In this document: piece by piece, positions 23,018 through 34,503 of the stretch
Layout: each line of letters opens with the position of its first letter
How positions within the stretch are numbered: position 1 is the first letter of the stretch
Assembly (NCBI GenBank): GCA_002633005.1
Contig: NMRA01000292.1
Location: forward strand, 1 to 49,158
Reading direction: 5' to 3'
DNA from: Phoronis australis
Lineage: Eukaryota; Phoronida; Phoronidae
DNA length: 49,158 nt
Notes under the pieces: generated by a model
Seen by the model: only the letters and a program-made list of their open reading frames with translations
Told to the model about the DNA's origin: nothing
Databases searched by the model: none
Position numbers and translations under genes: made by a program

Positions 23018-25499
23018 TACCTGGGAATACAACACTGAAATATATAGCATTCGAATTCCATAGAAATGAGGTAAGTTAAAAATTATCCAGTTCAGGACAG
23101 TGCTTAAAAGGTTCCTGAAGTACAATAACATACATTTTTAATCTAACTTAATTTATGAATAAAGTCTATATCAAAAATCACATCTTTGTAATTCTTTCAC
23201 ATTTTTGTAAAAAGGCGTTTTTCCAAAGTCAATTCCTATTGGCCAACGCACGTCTGACGTCACTGAGGCTGTACCGTGGGTGAAGGCAATGAGATAAATT
23301 AAGCTTATTATGCTTATAGCTCATTGGGTTAAATGCCTCTCTGCTACAGAACTGTGCTTAATGTCTATAATTCGTCTGCGATCTCGGCTCTCAAAAGCTC
23401 GTAATACAAGTTTACTGCCGTGTAGCGTAGACTATTAGTGGAACGATGCCTTTCTTGGCACCCCAGCTGCCGGCCAGGAAAGCAAAGGGCCCCGACTGCG
23501 TAGCCTTGCCTTGGTGCAAGCTGTATACTAAATATACAGCGGCTGTTGCACCGACCTGGGTAAAAACTGATCAAATAAAATCTGACACAAAATTAGTGTC
23601 ATTAAAAATTACACTCTGCCTCGAGTAAACTAACTTATTCACTGTCGTTCTGCCGTTCTCTCTGCTGCTAAAATTTGGTTGCGCTCTTTAAGGTCGGCTT
23701 TCGGCGCCGTCACCTGTTGCCTTACTGGCCAGTTGCGTTCCCCGAGTTGTTCTTTCAAGTATAACAAGCGATCAAACTGTTCTTTGAAGTTGTGCACGTG
23801 TCGCAACAAATTATTAGAGTTGATTTTATTTCCTTCCAAGTTTTTAGTATTCTAATACCAGGAAACCGAATTTCATAAAAAATTTTACTCCTGCGAAGCT
23901 GTCATCATCTCCCGACAGATGTCGCAAAATTTTAGGAAATAACGCATGTTGAGCATACTGTGTTCTTTGTCACAAAAGGCTGAGAATTATGACATAAAAT
24001 AACATTTACTAGATTGTTTTTCACTTAAATGGCCCCTACGGGCAAGGTGAGAGTCGGTTGACACTCTGATATTTGCACGCTACCCTGCCGGTTTACTGCC
24101 CTACATGTTGATATAAGTTCGCGATGAGGTGACGAGCAGAACTACCCGGGCTATGTGAAATTTCGGAGTCTAACAGAGCTAAACACATAGTGCTACTGGT
24201 ACCTAGCTGTATTTTGAAGATAGTCTTCATACAGCACGCTGGCTGGCTAGGCCCCGGGATGAATCAACGTCACAGGAAAGAAAAAATAAAAAATTTGTGA
24301 GTATGCACATGCTGATCTGTCGACTGGACCATGTACTCCCACGGCTAATGACCTATATCTCTTTGTGCTGCACAGCCTCAGTGACGTCATGAAAAACAGT
24401 GCTTGCAGTGGGGCTTTACGGAACTAATAAATTTTTACTTTTCAAAGTAAACAAAGAAAAATACTGTGCAATACTTAGGGATATGTGGATGCCAGTAACC
24501 AACCTTTATACTTTCAAATTCATGTTAAAATGCAAAAACATGTAGTTCAGGCCTCTTTTAAACTTGGAGCTAGTACCAACTTTTTATAAATAAGCAATAT
24601 TGGCCATCCTAAGTCCAAGTAATGCTACAAAGCCACAAAAATTACCCATTCCGTATTCTGTTAGGTCAGTGGCTATTTTCAATGATTTGATTTTCAAATT
24701 TGCTAACAAAAACTAAAGTGCCAAATACAAGAAAATACGACAAATGCAAAAATTACCTATGATGCAATTTTCAGAATCTTGAAATTTGAATTTGGGCTTG
24801 AATTTCAGTGTCCCAAATCTCAGAGACTGTACCAAACTGGAGAATAATTACCGTAGTATAGTTTGGAAGTGAAAGTTTACAAATTCACGTTAGTGTTGAG
24901 AACACAACAGTAATTATCCACTTAATTCGCCTGCTCGTCTTATTTGGTGCATGAAAATTGTTTGGAAAAGTAATAGTTTGTCCCTTACTCATTTTGCACA
25001 AGTTGGAATTTCTTTCCTCACCCAATTCGCACACAGTCATTTTTGCACTTCAGAAAATGTCAACACAAAGCCCCGTTATTAATCCTAGTAATAAACGTCT
25101 CTAAAACTAGTTTAATGAGGTCTGCATATTGTATATTCACCACTTAATTCATCCATTTATACCCAGATATATCATGCTGCAGTAAACATGAGGAGAATGG
25201 GGGGCCTACCTGAGTGTCGTTTAGCTTTGAATCGCATAAATTACTCAAGACTGTTTCACCAATGAGGAAAGGAACTGTTACATTAAAGCAGGATAAAGCA
25301 GTAACTTACACAATAGCAACCGGTAGGCTGCATTTCATTAAATTTGCACATAGGCACTTGGTGATGCTTACCCACACACCTGACAACCATAACGAAGTCT
25401 GTATAATCAGTTTCTTTGTCACACACCGACTATCAGGAAAACATATTATTTAGTTTATTTTCTACGAAATAAGTTTTCAGAAGCCCGTGTTTTATCAAA
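23018..25499. other. Upstream flank of SH2B, probable promoter and 5' UTR interval
   Basis: No coding exon is recognised. TGACGTCA-type (CRE-like) sites occur near 23258 and 24383. A minus-strand frame at 23639-23839 has amphipathic charged residues (NNLLRHVHNFKEQFDRLLYL then KEQLGERNW). It has a TTG rather than ATG at its upstream edge, so I leave it as an unexplained open stretch. Confidence 0.35.
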
Positions 25500-25720
25500 A
25501 AGAAGCAGTGTGGCCTAGTGTGATAAGTATTCGTTTCCGATAAGTATCCACTTCTGCTAACTCGAGGTCATGGGTTCAAGTCACACTGGGGCACACTGCT
25601 GGACCCTTGAGTCAGGTCTCTAGCTCTGCAGCTCAATTAATATATAGTTAATAAAGCATAAAATGGTTCCAGGTTATAAGTGCAATGGGCTCACATGAGG
25701 GGCCTGTGCAAGTTGGTACA
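25500..25720 (+). mobile_element. tRNA-derived SINE
   Basis: The tRNA-like head has an A box near TGGCCTAGTGTGATAAG (about 25512) and a B box GGGTTCAAGTCAC (about 25571). A tail with ATAAGTGCAATGGGCTCACATG follows, whose core resembles the tail of the SINE at 9530-9790. The anticodon region is not foldable by eye, so this is not called as a functional tRNA. Confidence 0.6.
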
Positions 25721-27600
25721 ACGTGTACAATGTGTACCAGACTGCCTGCAATTATTTTTTTTTAGCAAATCAGAATACGATTGGTGGTTTTTGCCAGCAG
25801 TTATGTATGTGTCTCTTCACCACAAGTATTGCTAAGAAATTGATGTTAAAGCACATTCACATTCTGCAACTAATTGATAATGCAACAATTACAAACATGT
25901 TCTTTCCTCTGTACATGTTTGTCGTTTGAAGTTAGCAGTTTGGCGAAAATAGTGCTACCGAAAACTCCAGCAGTTTGGGGTAAGCTCAATCAAAAGCAAA
26001 AGTGATCTGAATCGACTATTCATTCCAACTAGAATTTTTCTTTATTAGTCTACATAAGTTCAAAAGATAAAAATGTTTGCAGTCCAAGTTTGGATGTGTG
26101 CAGAGGTGTGTCCCCCAACGCAAGACTCTGAGACATTTTGCCGTCACAAATCATCACTTACAGAATAAACTTCAAGTATGGGGGCAAAATACTTGTCGAG
26201 TGTGGTGCAAATCAAATCAAATCAAATTCCCTTAGGATATTTAGGAAACCGGCAGTTTCGTGGAGTAGATAAGAACTGATTGCCACAAATGGGATTAAGT
26301 AGTTCCCTGAAGTTGTTTTGAGTAAACCGAGTCCAGAAATTTGGCCTCTACTATTGTCTACTATGATAAAGAAGTGCCACCATTTTCAGAGCACATACTT
26401 GTTGACTCATGAATTTCTGGCGCGAATCCAGGTACCCTTCAGACAAGCGGAAATTGTCAAAAATCTGGTTGGTAATGATATATTTTAACCTGAATTTCTG
26501 GAATCTAGAGCAAAAGAGCATTTGGATGATGATCTCCTTTCTTGCACCAGAGCAGTAGTGAATTTGTGACTTTAGGTAAAATATGGCCAAAATCACACTT
26601 TTTCATCATATTTGACATATCGCATTTTTTTTTCACGGTGGATGTAGCATGATGCCCTTTTTCAGGTGTCCGAGATAGCTGTGCAAACAAGGACTTTGAC
26701 TAAACCACGACAGTGATAAGGTCCAAATCAGCCACTGGTACTGTAGTCTTAGTCCTTTGATAAGTACGACACTAAATTCTACACTTTCAATGTATGCACT
26801 TCCAACCCTCTTTAAATGTTGGTTTACTGACTACAGCTATGCTAGGGTTCTCGAACTTTCTTGGAAAAAGTCTTTGCACTCGAGTGATTTTGTGTGTTCT
26901 TGTGTGGATATATGGCACGATATAGGGTAAAATGTAAAAACAAAATATTATTACCCTTTAAAAGAGAAAAGCACCGTTCATCGGCTCTTCTTACTGGTTT
27001 CAAAAAGGGAACTTTGAAATTTTTATAAGTGTCAAGAGAAGCACTGTTTATCGGCCATTGTTGTTGACATCAATAAAAGAACAACTTCTGGAAAGGCCAG
27101 AGTTACTGAACGAATAATAAAGTGTAAGCATTGGCCGTGAACCTGATAAGCCAACCTGGGCAAGCGTATAATCTGAAGGCGAAATTAGTGCCCTGAAGCT
27201 GTCGTGAGTGCTTTTTACCCACCTCTCTCTGCTGACTGAGAAACGGACGTATCAGTGGGTGGCGACATGTGCATGGAATTGAACTTTTGCAGGTTTGTGT
27301 AGTGGAATAAATTGTTATGATTTAAATGGTCAAGTAGGAAATAGTGCAAACAGAAATTTGACAATAAATTAGAGAGAAAATGCGGTTGGGGACACATTCA
27401 TATATTTTTGGAATGAGCACAATAAAAGAAATCGAATGATACCAAAATCATGTGTGTAGGTCAATGTCATCATATTGTACACAATTACCGAAATCCCAAA
27501 TTTAAAACTTGGCGAAATGACATTTTATCTTTGAACTTTCAAGCGACGCAACTTACCTGAGCCTAGACAGTGACCACTGTCTCTATCTGGCCCAGTGGAA
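25721..27600. other. Intergenic, nothing recognised
   Basis: AT-rich sequence with only short, unrecognised frames. A short AAATC run lies at about 26213-26226. Confidence 0.4.
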
Positions 27601-28023
27601 GGTTTTGGGCGAATTATGCCTCACACTGATTAAAACATCAAAGTTACGTTGTTATAAATACCTTTAATACATAGAGGGACACCTTTGGAGGCCATTGATG
27701 TACTTAATTCCTTCCAACTTGAAGAAATACTCCCAGTATCTCGCCATTTTTAACAATGCGCGCGGTGTGCACAGTGTAAAAGTGGCCAGTTACCAATTTT
27801 GGGAACTGAACGAGGGACTGCTCTAAGCAAAAGTTTGATAACGGGAGTATTTCTTCAAGTTGGAAGAAATTAAATACATAACTGTTTGAATTAATTATAC
27901 TTGTCACTAAATAAATATATACAAACAAAGGCCTCCTAAGGTGTCCCTCTATGTGCAAAAGGTATTAATAACAACGTGACTTTGATGTTTTAGTCAGTTT
28001 GAGACATAATTTGCCAAAAAAAC
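27601..28023. mobile_element. Foldback/MITE-like element with long inverted arms
   Basis: The left arm (27601-27736) and right arm (27841-28023) are inverted copies. The left arm reads AATTATGCCTCACACTGATT, then CATAGAGGGACACCTT and CTTCCAACTTGAAGAAATAC; the right arm carries the reverse complements in mirror order. About 50 bp are present only in the right arm (27881-27930), and a loop of about 104 bp separates the arms. No transposase is encoded. Element ends and target duplication are not certain. Confidence 0.8.
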
Positions 28024-30113
28024 TCCCGGCGTACAAAGCTCCTGTAGTCCTACTCCTATAGGAGCTCCACAGTCTCTCCTGGGCCAGCAAGAGACCGTGA
28101 TCACTTGCCTGCTGAAAATTAGTATTATTGTGCACATACCTTCACAATACTTCCGTTTCTTCCCAGTGCAATACAGTAGTTTCACAAAATCAATGTCGGT
28201 GTAATTCATGCAGAGCAAGGGTGAATATTGCATGCCCTTGGTTGCAACTGGATAGGAAGGGCCAAGCCCAAGGCCAATGCCAAGGCAATGACCAATGTCA
28301 CAATGTCAATGTCAATGAGGAAATACCCGGCAGCGGCAGATATTCATTCATGATTGCCATTGTCAGGAGCACATCAATCCCCATGGGTAAAAACATACGA
28401 AGCATATTGGATTAAATAACACGAGACTGTTGTAAAACTATTCTAAGTTGCGTACAAAACTTACAGTGGAGGTTGAAAGCGGAATTCGCTGACACTGACA
28501 TCCGCCATTTTTGTTGGACGGAAAATATAGTTGCGCCTCATATCGGATGTAACTGTAATCAAAGTGTATGCTGTGCGTGAACTTAGAATCCTACTTATCT
28601 TAAAATCGTGAATTTGGAATACACCATGAAACTCGGCAAAATAATAAAAAGTGTAAATTTTAACCAACCTCTTTTCAAATATTGGCGATTTTATTCACTA
28701 AAATAACTTCTGGATATACGACACAAGGTCAATAATTATAGCAATTCTTTAAGCCTGATTTCCTTCAAGTTAATGGCTATTCAAGTCCGAGCTTGAGATA
28801 TAAGCAGGATTCCAAGTTCACGCACATGTTTTACCTACAGGAGGCCTTCAGAACTCGGGACAGGCCCCCGGGGGAGTGACCGACCGTCGTTTCTCAACCC
28901 AAAGTTCATCGTTGGTGCCGATCCACACGTCTACGCTTTACATACGGTTTTGTTTGTTTCACCTAAACTCACCCATTCTTCTAATGCTACATGTATTAGA
29001 GTGCTGACAGCGCCCACTAGTTCACAACACCGAGAATAACACCGCTTTCCACGTAATTTGATGCCAAACGTGCCGTATTTTCGTCAGTATGGGCCATAGG
29101 TGAACATGAAAAAGTTATCACTGCGATTAGCTTGCATATATTCATGAATGTGCATACCATTGCACAGGAAGATAGTATATATGTATAATAAATTTCGTAG
29201 AAAGTGCAAAGACCTTGACTAGATGAGTAGCAGCCGACAAAATGGTGGACATGTCGGTGCTGACCTCTATTGTGCGTATCAGAGAACTTCAGCATGTAAG
29301 ATATTTTTTTAAACTGTCATATTTACACTAGACTTATTTCTGGTGAACAGTGAAAGTATACGCAGTACTTCAAAGGACAGCATAGGAGTTCCGGCCAGTC
29401 TTGGTCTTAGTTCGTGTGCACTAATGCCGATTAGGCCTATTTGTCAACATCAACTAGTTTCAGACATTACAAAGCTCTAATCTCTCGTTTAGTTTTAACG
29501 CCAGGGGAGGCAATCATGTTTTAGGGTGGGTTGGCAAACCTGAGGCAATTTATATGAAAAATTGCGATCCTACGTGCGACCACGTTAATACCAAAATTTA
29601 GAATTGTACCCCATTTATAGCTCATTTGCAAAAAAATGAACCTAATTCTCGCTGAATTCGCCGACCATTTGAAATCACTCAGTATTCATACCGTGCAAAG
29701 TATTATCCGAGTTCAAAAACCTATATCAATAAAAAATTTTGAGTCTCCCGCCTCATTTTGACAACCATTTCTGAACTGGCACATCAAATTTACGGTTAAA
29801 TAAAAATGGTGAAAAGGCGATTCAAATTTATAGGTCTGCGAGAAAACAAAATGCACCACAGCGGCAGCAGTANTTTGCTTTCAGGCTGCCACCATGTCAC
29901 CAGTTAAAATTTTATGCCTTCCCAAGGAGTGTCACTTTCACATTGCTTCTTTTTCTTGGGTGCTGCATATTTCCTGTAAGGTTTGTGTCCCCCTTCCCCT
30001 TTTGGGCACCCTGGTACCCTCAAAAGTTTGGACTGAGTCAAATTTGAAAGCTCCTTTCAAAGTCTGCTGAATATGCAAGCATGTCATCGCTTTTATTGAA
30101 TTGCCGGCATGGC
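28024..30113. other. Intergenic with small simple repeats and a gap
   Basis: A short GGCCAAGCCCAAGGCCAATG / AATGTCAATGTC simple repeat lies at 28259-28318. A single N is at 29873, without obvious duplicated flanks. No gene is recognised; an upstream exon of the CENPV-like gene may lie here or nearer 34283. Confidence 0.4.
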
Positions 30114-31783
30114 AACTTTAGGGAAAGACCTCTAGTGATATTGACCTAAGCAATATTAAAATAACCTCCCACTAAGAACCAATATCCAATCTGGGACATA
30201 GGGAGAATGAATCTGTTTTTGGCTGATTCCTGATTTTATCTTTCAAGATTGATTCCAATGGTTGCATCGTGGTGACTGAGCGATGACATTACGGCGTTTT
30301 CCCGTAGCTCCCAACTTGTTCGATTCTATAGCCTCAACAACAAGCTGGAAAGTTTACCCCTGTAGCCAATATCTTATATGACTGATTAACTCTATTCTGG
30401 CATTTATGGTTGGAGGGCCAGCTCTCTTTTGTTCGATAATTGCTCTAATCTCCTTTAAGATTGTACCCTGACTGGGCTGTGCTGTTAAAAATAAAAGTTA
30501 AGTTATAACATATTTGAACATAAACCAATAGCATTTCTGAAATCTTCGTCAAATGGTGATCATGTTTAATTTTTAAATCGCCAAAATCCCTCAACTGCAA
30601 CCTGAGTTACCACAATCTATTCTTTCCGAATACACCAATTCACTCTGAGTTTGACTGTGTTCACAGGAGGTCTGTAATAAGCCTGGTAGTTAAGTGGCGT
30701 GCTTGTTGTGATAACTGACAAGAGAGTGTGCTTGGCAGTTAACAAAGAAGAGCTAGATGTTATCACATGCTCAGAACCCCCTACATCTGGTAAAGTCACT
30801 GAACGGGAAAACGCTGTCATGATTGGTCTAAATCATCAAGACAGGGTTTAGTATCCTTTTAATGCAACTCGTCTAATAATTCAATAATTTTTTCTTTCGA
30901 AGTTGCTAAATGCACTTTAGACGAATGCAAAAACAACTTTGTCATTTGTGAAAGTGCAATTTTAAATTTAATGCTGGACAGCCACAACAAAAGTAGATAT
31001 CTCAGAGGTATATTAAGTGAGGGATCGGACTTAAAATGTTATGTGCTGATGACAGCCAAGGCTGATTGTTACCGACCTTAGAGAGCAAAACTTGGTTCGT
31101 CTCGTCTCGGGAGAAAACTTGGCACTGCTTTAGGCTATCTGCTGGGTAAAAATGTTCCTAACCAAAGTTTTGCAAGGAATTCAGTTTCAGAAGAGCCAAA
31201 CAGATTGAAGAAGTCACCTGAGGTTTAGTCCACAATCTCAATTTATTGTTGTTAGTGTTTTATTGACGTGAAGCCATTGGTAATTCGGTAATTGACCCAC
31301 TCCACACAATTAGGACCTTAGATCAGATTCCCAGATAAAGAGCTTCTTAATCTTAACAAACGAATAAATCACGAAAGAATCCTATGTTGGCACCCACCCC
31401 GCCAAGCTGTTGTGTTTAATTAAATCGCCTCAGGCTGCTGATGTTATTGTTCTCTAGATGTTGAGACCCATCATAAACGCATTAGGGGCGATAATAGTAC
31501 TGTAAATTTTTGTTTTGAAAGTTTGTAAATAGCATATTTGAACAGTTTGTGAAAAGCACGTGATTAGGTTTTTAAATTTTGAAAGTTGGACAAGAAATGC
31601 GACTTTTACAATCTAAAAGGTTTGTTAATGTTGCAATCTTAGGTTCCTCATTAATTCTGCTGGGTGTGCAATATAATTGGGTAAATTACCAAACCACTGG
31701 GCAGCAGTTGGATTTTGAGGTAAGCTAAGTGTCACCGTGCTATTTTGACATGTTCTACAAATCTATTGATGAAGTACACAATA
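30114..31783. repeat. 1.67 kb direct duplication, copy 1 (contig-end overlap)
   Basis: Nearly identical to 31785-33461 apart from scattered substitutions and short indels. It ends exactly at the N at 31784. It contains a 67-codon minus frame present in both copies, with amino acid changes between them. I do not recognise that frame and do not call it a gene. Confidence 0.9.
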
Positions 31784-31784
31784 N
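31784..31784. other. Single-N gap at an exact duplication joint
   Basis: GAAGTACACAATA stands before the N and AACTTTAGGGAAAGACC after it. They are respectively the last and first bases of the same 1.67 kb segment. Confidence 0.9.
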
Positions 31785-33461
31785 AACTTTAGGGAAAGAC
31801 CTCTAGTGATATTGACCTAAGCAATATTAAAACAACCTCCCACTAAGAACCAATATCCAATCTGGGGCATAGGGAGAATGAATCTGTTTTTGGCTGATTC
31901 CTGATTTTATCTTTCAAGATTGATTCCAATGCATCATGGTGACTGAGCGATGACATTACGGCGTTTTCCCGTAGCTCCCAACTTGTTCGATTCTATAGCC
32001 TCAACAACATGCTGGAAAGTTTACCCCTGTAGCCAATATCTTATATGACTGATTAACTCTATTCTGGCATTTATGGTTGGAGGGCCAGCTCTCTTTTGTT
32101 CGATAATTGCTATAATCTCCTCTAAGATTGTATCTACCCTGACTGGGCTGTGCTGTTAAAAATAAAAGTTAAGTTATAACATATTTGAACATAAACCAAT
32201 AGCATTTCTGAAATCTTCGTCAAATGGTGATCATGTTTAATTTTTAAATCGCCAAAATCCCTCAACTGCAACCTAAGTTACCACAATCTATTCCTTCCGA
32301 ATACACCAATTCACTCTGAGTTTGACTGTGTTCACACATGGTCTGTAATAAGCCTGGTAGTTAAGTGGCCTGCTTGTTGTGATAACTGACAAAAGAGTGT
32401 GCTTGGCAGTTAACAAAGAAGAGCTAGATGTTATCACATGCTCAGAACCCCCTACGTCTGGTAAAGTCACTGAACGGGAAAACGCTGTCATGATTGGTCT
32501 AAATCATCAAGACAGGGTTTAGTATCCTTTTAATGCAATTCGTCTAATAATTCAATAATTTTTTCTTTCAAAGTTGCTAAATGCACTTTAGACGAATGCA
32601 AAAACAACTTTGTCATTTGTGAAAGTGCAAATTTTAAATTTAATGCTGGACAGCCACAACAAAAGTAGATATCTCAGAGGTATATTAAGTGAGGGATCGG
32701 ACTTAAAATGTTATGTGCTGGTGACAGCCAAGGCTGATTGTTACCGACCTTAGAGAGCAAAACTTGGTTCGTCTCGTCTCGGGAGAAAACTTGGCACTGC
32801 TTTAGGCTATCTGCTGGGTAAAAATGTTCCTAACCAAAGTTTTGCAAGGAATTCAGTTTCAGAAGAGCCAAACAGATTGAAGAAGTCACCTGAGGTTTAG
32901 TCCACAATCTCAATTTATTGTTGTTAGTGTTTTATTGACGTGAAGCCATTGGTAATTCGGTAATTGACCCACTCCACACAATTAGGACCTTAGATCAGAT
33001 TCCCAGATAAAGAGCTTCTTAATCTTAACAAACGAATAAATCATGAAAGAATCCTATGTTGGCACCCACCCCGCCAAGCTGTTGTGTTTAATTAAATAGC
33101 CTCAGGCTGCTGATGTTATTGTTCTCTAGACGTTGAGACCCATCATAAACGCATTAGGGGCGATAATAGTACTGTAAATTTTTGTTTTGAAAGTTTGTAC
33201 CGGTAAATAGCATATTTGAACAGTTTGTGAAAAGCACGTGATTAGGTTTTTAAATTTTGAAAGTTGGACAAGAAATGTGACTTTTACAATCTAAAAGGTT
33301 TGTTAATGTTGCAATCTTAGGTTCCTCATTAATTCTGCTGGGTGTGCAATATAATTGGGTAAATTACCAAACCACTGGGCAGCAGTTGGATTTTGAGGTA
33401 AGCTAAGTGTCACCGTGCTATTTTGACATGTTCTACAAATCTATTGATGAAGTACACAATA
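31785..33461. repeat. 1.67 kb direct duplication, copy 2
   Basis: Partner of 30114-31783; it continues without a break into the region upstream of the CENPV-like gene. Confidence 0.9.
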
Positions 33462-34283
33462 TTGTAAAACGGGCTGAGTTTCTTATTTCAGGCTCCCAAA
33501 TTTGGTCCAAAAAATTGAATTGTCCCTGCATGGGTTTTCTTTAAAATGTAGATTGCCAACGTTTATGCTGTTCTTTGCAATCGCTGAATGCCACCCATTC
33601 CAAGTATCCTTGACCTCTTTTTTGCATCTTTTTTGCTATTAATTTTGTGACTCACATTTTAGCAAACTGTTTTTTTCTCAATATCTGAAATGTATACAAC
33701 CTGTTGGGAATTTGTACACGGCAACACAGCAACAACAAGGCATTGCGTAGATGTACTTTGATAACAATTCCATCTTTTTTTACATGCAGACAGTGACACA
33801 TGCAAAATTCAATCACTAGCAACGACAACGCGAGAAAAATCCATCAAATGGCCCCATTTTTTGATTTTTGAAATTGTTTTTAGTAGCAGAAAACAGAAGG
33901 TAGGGGCACATGCTCTTTGGCCTAAATATATGCATAGCATTAGGTGCGACATCAATTACCCATACAAAATTGAGTGCTTCTTACTGGTTGGGATTTTTCT
34001 ATAAAAAATTGAATCTGACACCAGTCTTTGAATGACAAAAGCCAGCAGTGTACCTGCTGCTCCTTTGCTGAATAGGTCTGGCCTTACCTCTGTAGGTTTA
34101 TGGGCCATAATAATAATCCGACTACAGGCTTGTGTACCCAACTCGGCAATGCTTATTTAGCTGTTCTTAATCCCCTCAAAGAGTCTGGTCAGTTTTGAAT
34201 AGTACGGTTTTTCAGTTAAGTAGTAATGCTACTCATGCAGTTAATACCAACAAAGTATTAATTTTGTTGTTTTTTTGTTTTAG
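33462..34283. other. Upstream flank or 5' intron of the CENPV-like gene
   Basis: No coding exon is seen. A strong polypyrimidine tract and TTTTAG at 34261-34283 form a likely splice acceptor leading into the first coding exon, which implies an upstream non-coding exon. Confidence 0.45.
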
Positions 34284-34393
34284 GATTCTGGCACAGAGCA
34301 GGATTTTCCAATCGCAATCTTGGACTGTCAAAACACTCGGGCTGATGCTTCAACATATACGCTATACCTGCTCAGGGAAAATCTTCAGTAAAG

Positions 34394-34503
34394 ATGTCGG
34401 CGGAACAATGTGGTAACATGATGACATATTCTGGAGGGTGTCACTGCGGGGCTGTCAGATTTCAAGTAAAAGCTGCACCTGTATTAAAGGTCATAGACTG
34501 CAA
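34394..34503 (+). CDS. CENPV: CENPV-like coding exon 1
   Basis: 110 nt from the ATG to the GTAATG donor; the exon probably begins at 34284 with 5' UTR. It encodes MSAEQCGNMMTYSGGCHCGA through VIDC, ending in phase 2. Confidence 0.88.

Noticed and set aside
23639-23839. 66-codon minus frame with charged, helical-looking residues
   Set aside because: No ATG at its start, no recognised homologue, and no partner exon found; left as an unexplained open stretch.
25500-25590. Functional tRNA gene
   Set aside because: A and B boxes are present, but the cloverleaf and anticodon arm are not convincing and a SINE tail follows.
30617-30820. 67-codon minus frame conserved in both 1.67 kb copies (also 32288-32491)
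   Set aside because: The copies are near-identical over their whole length, so shared openness is no sign of selection. The amino acid changes (T to R, P to C) are not conservative, and no family is recognised.
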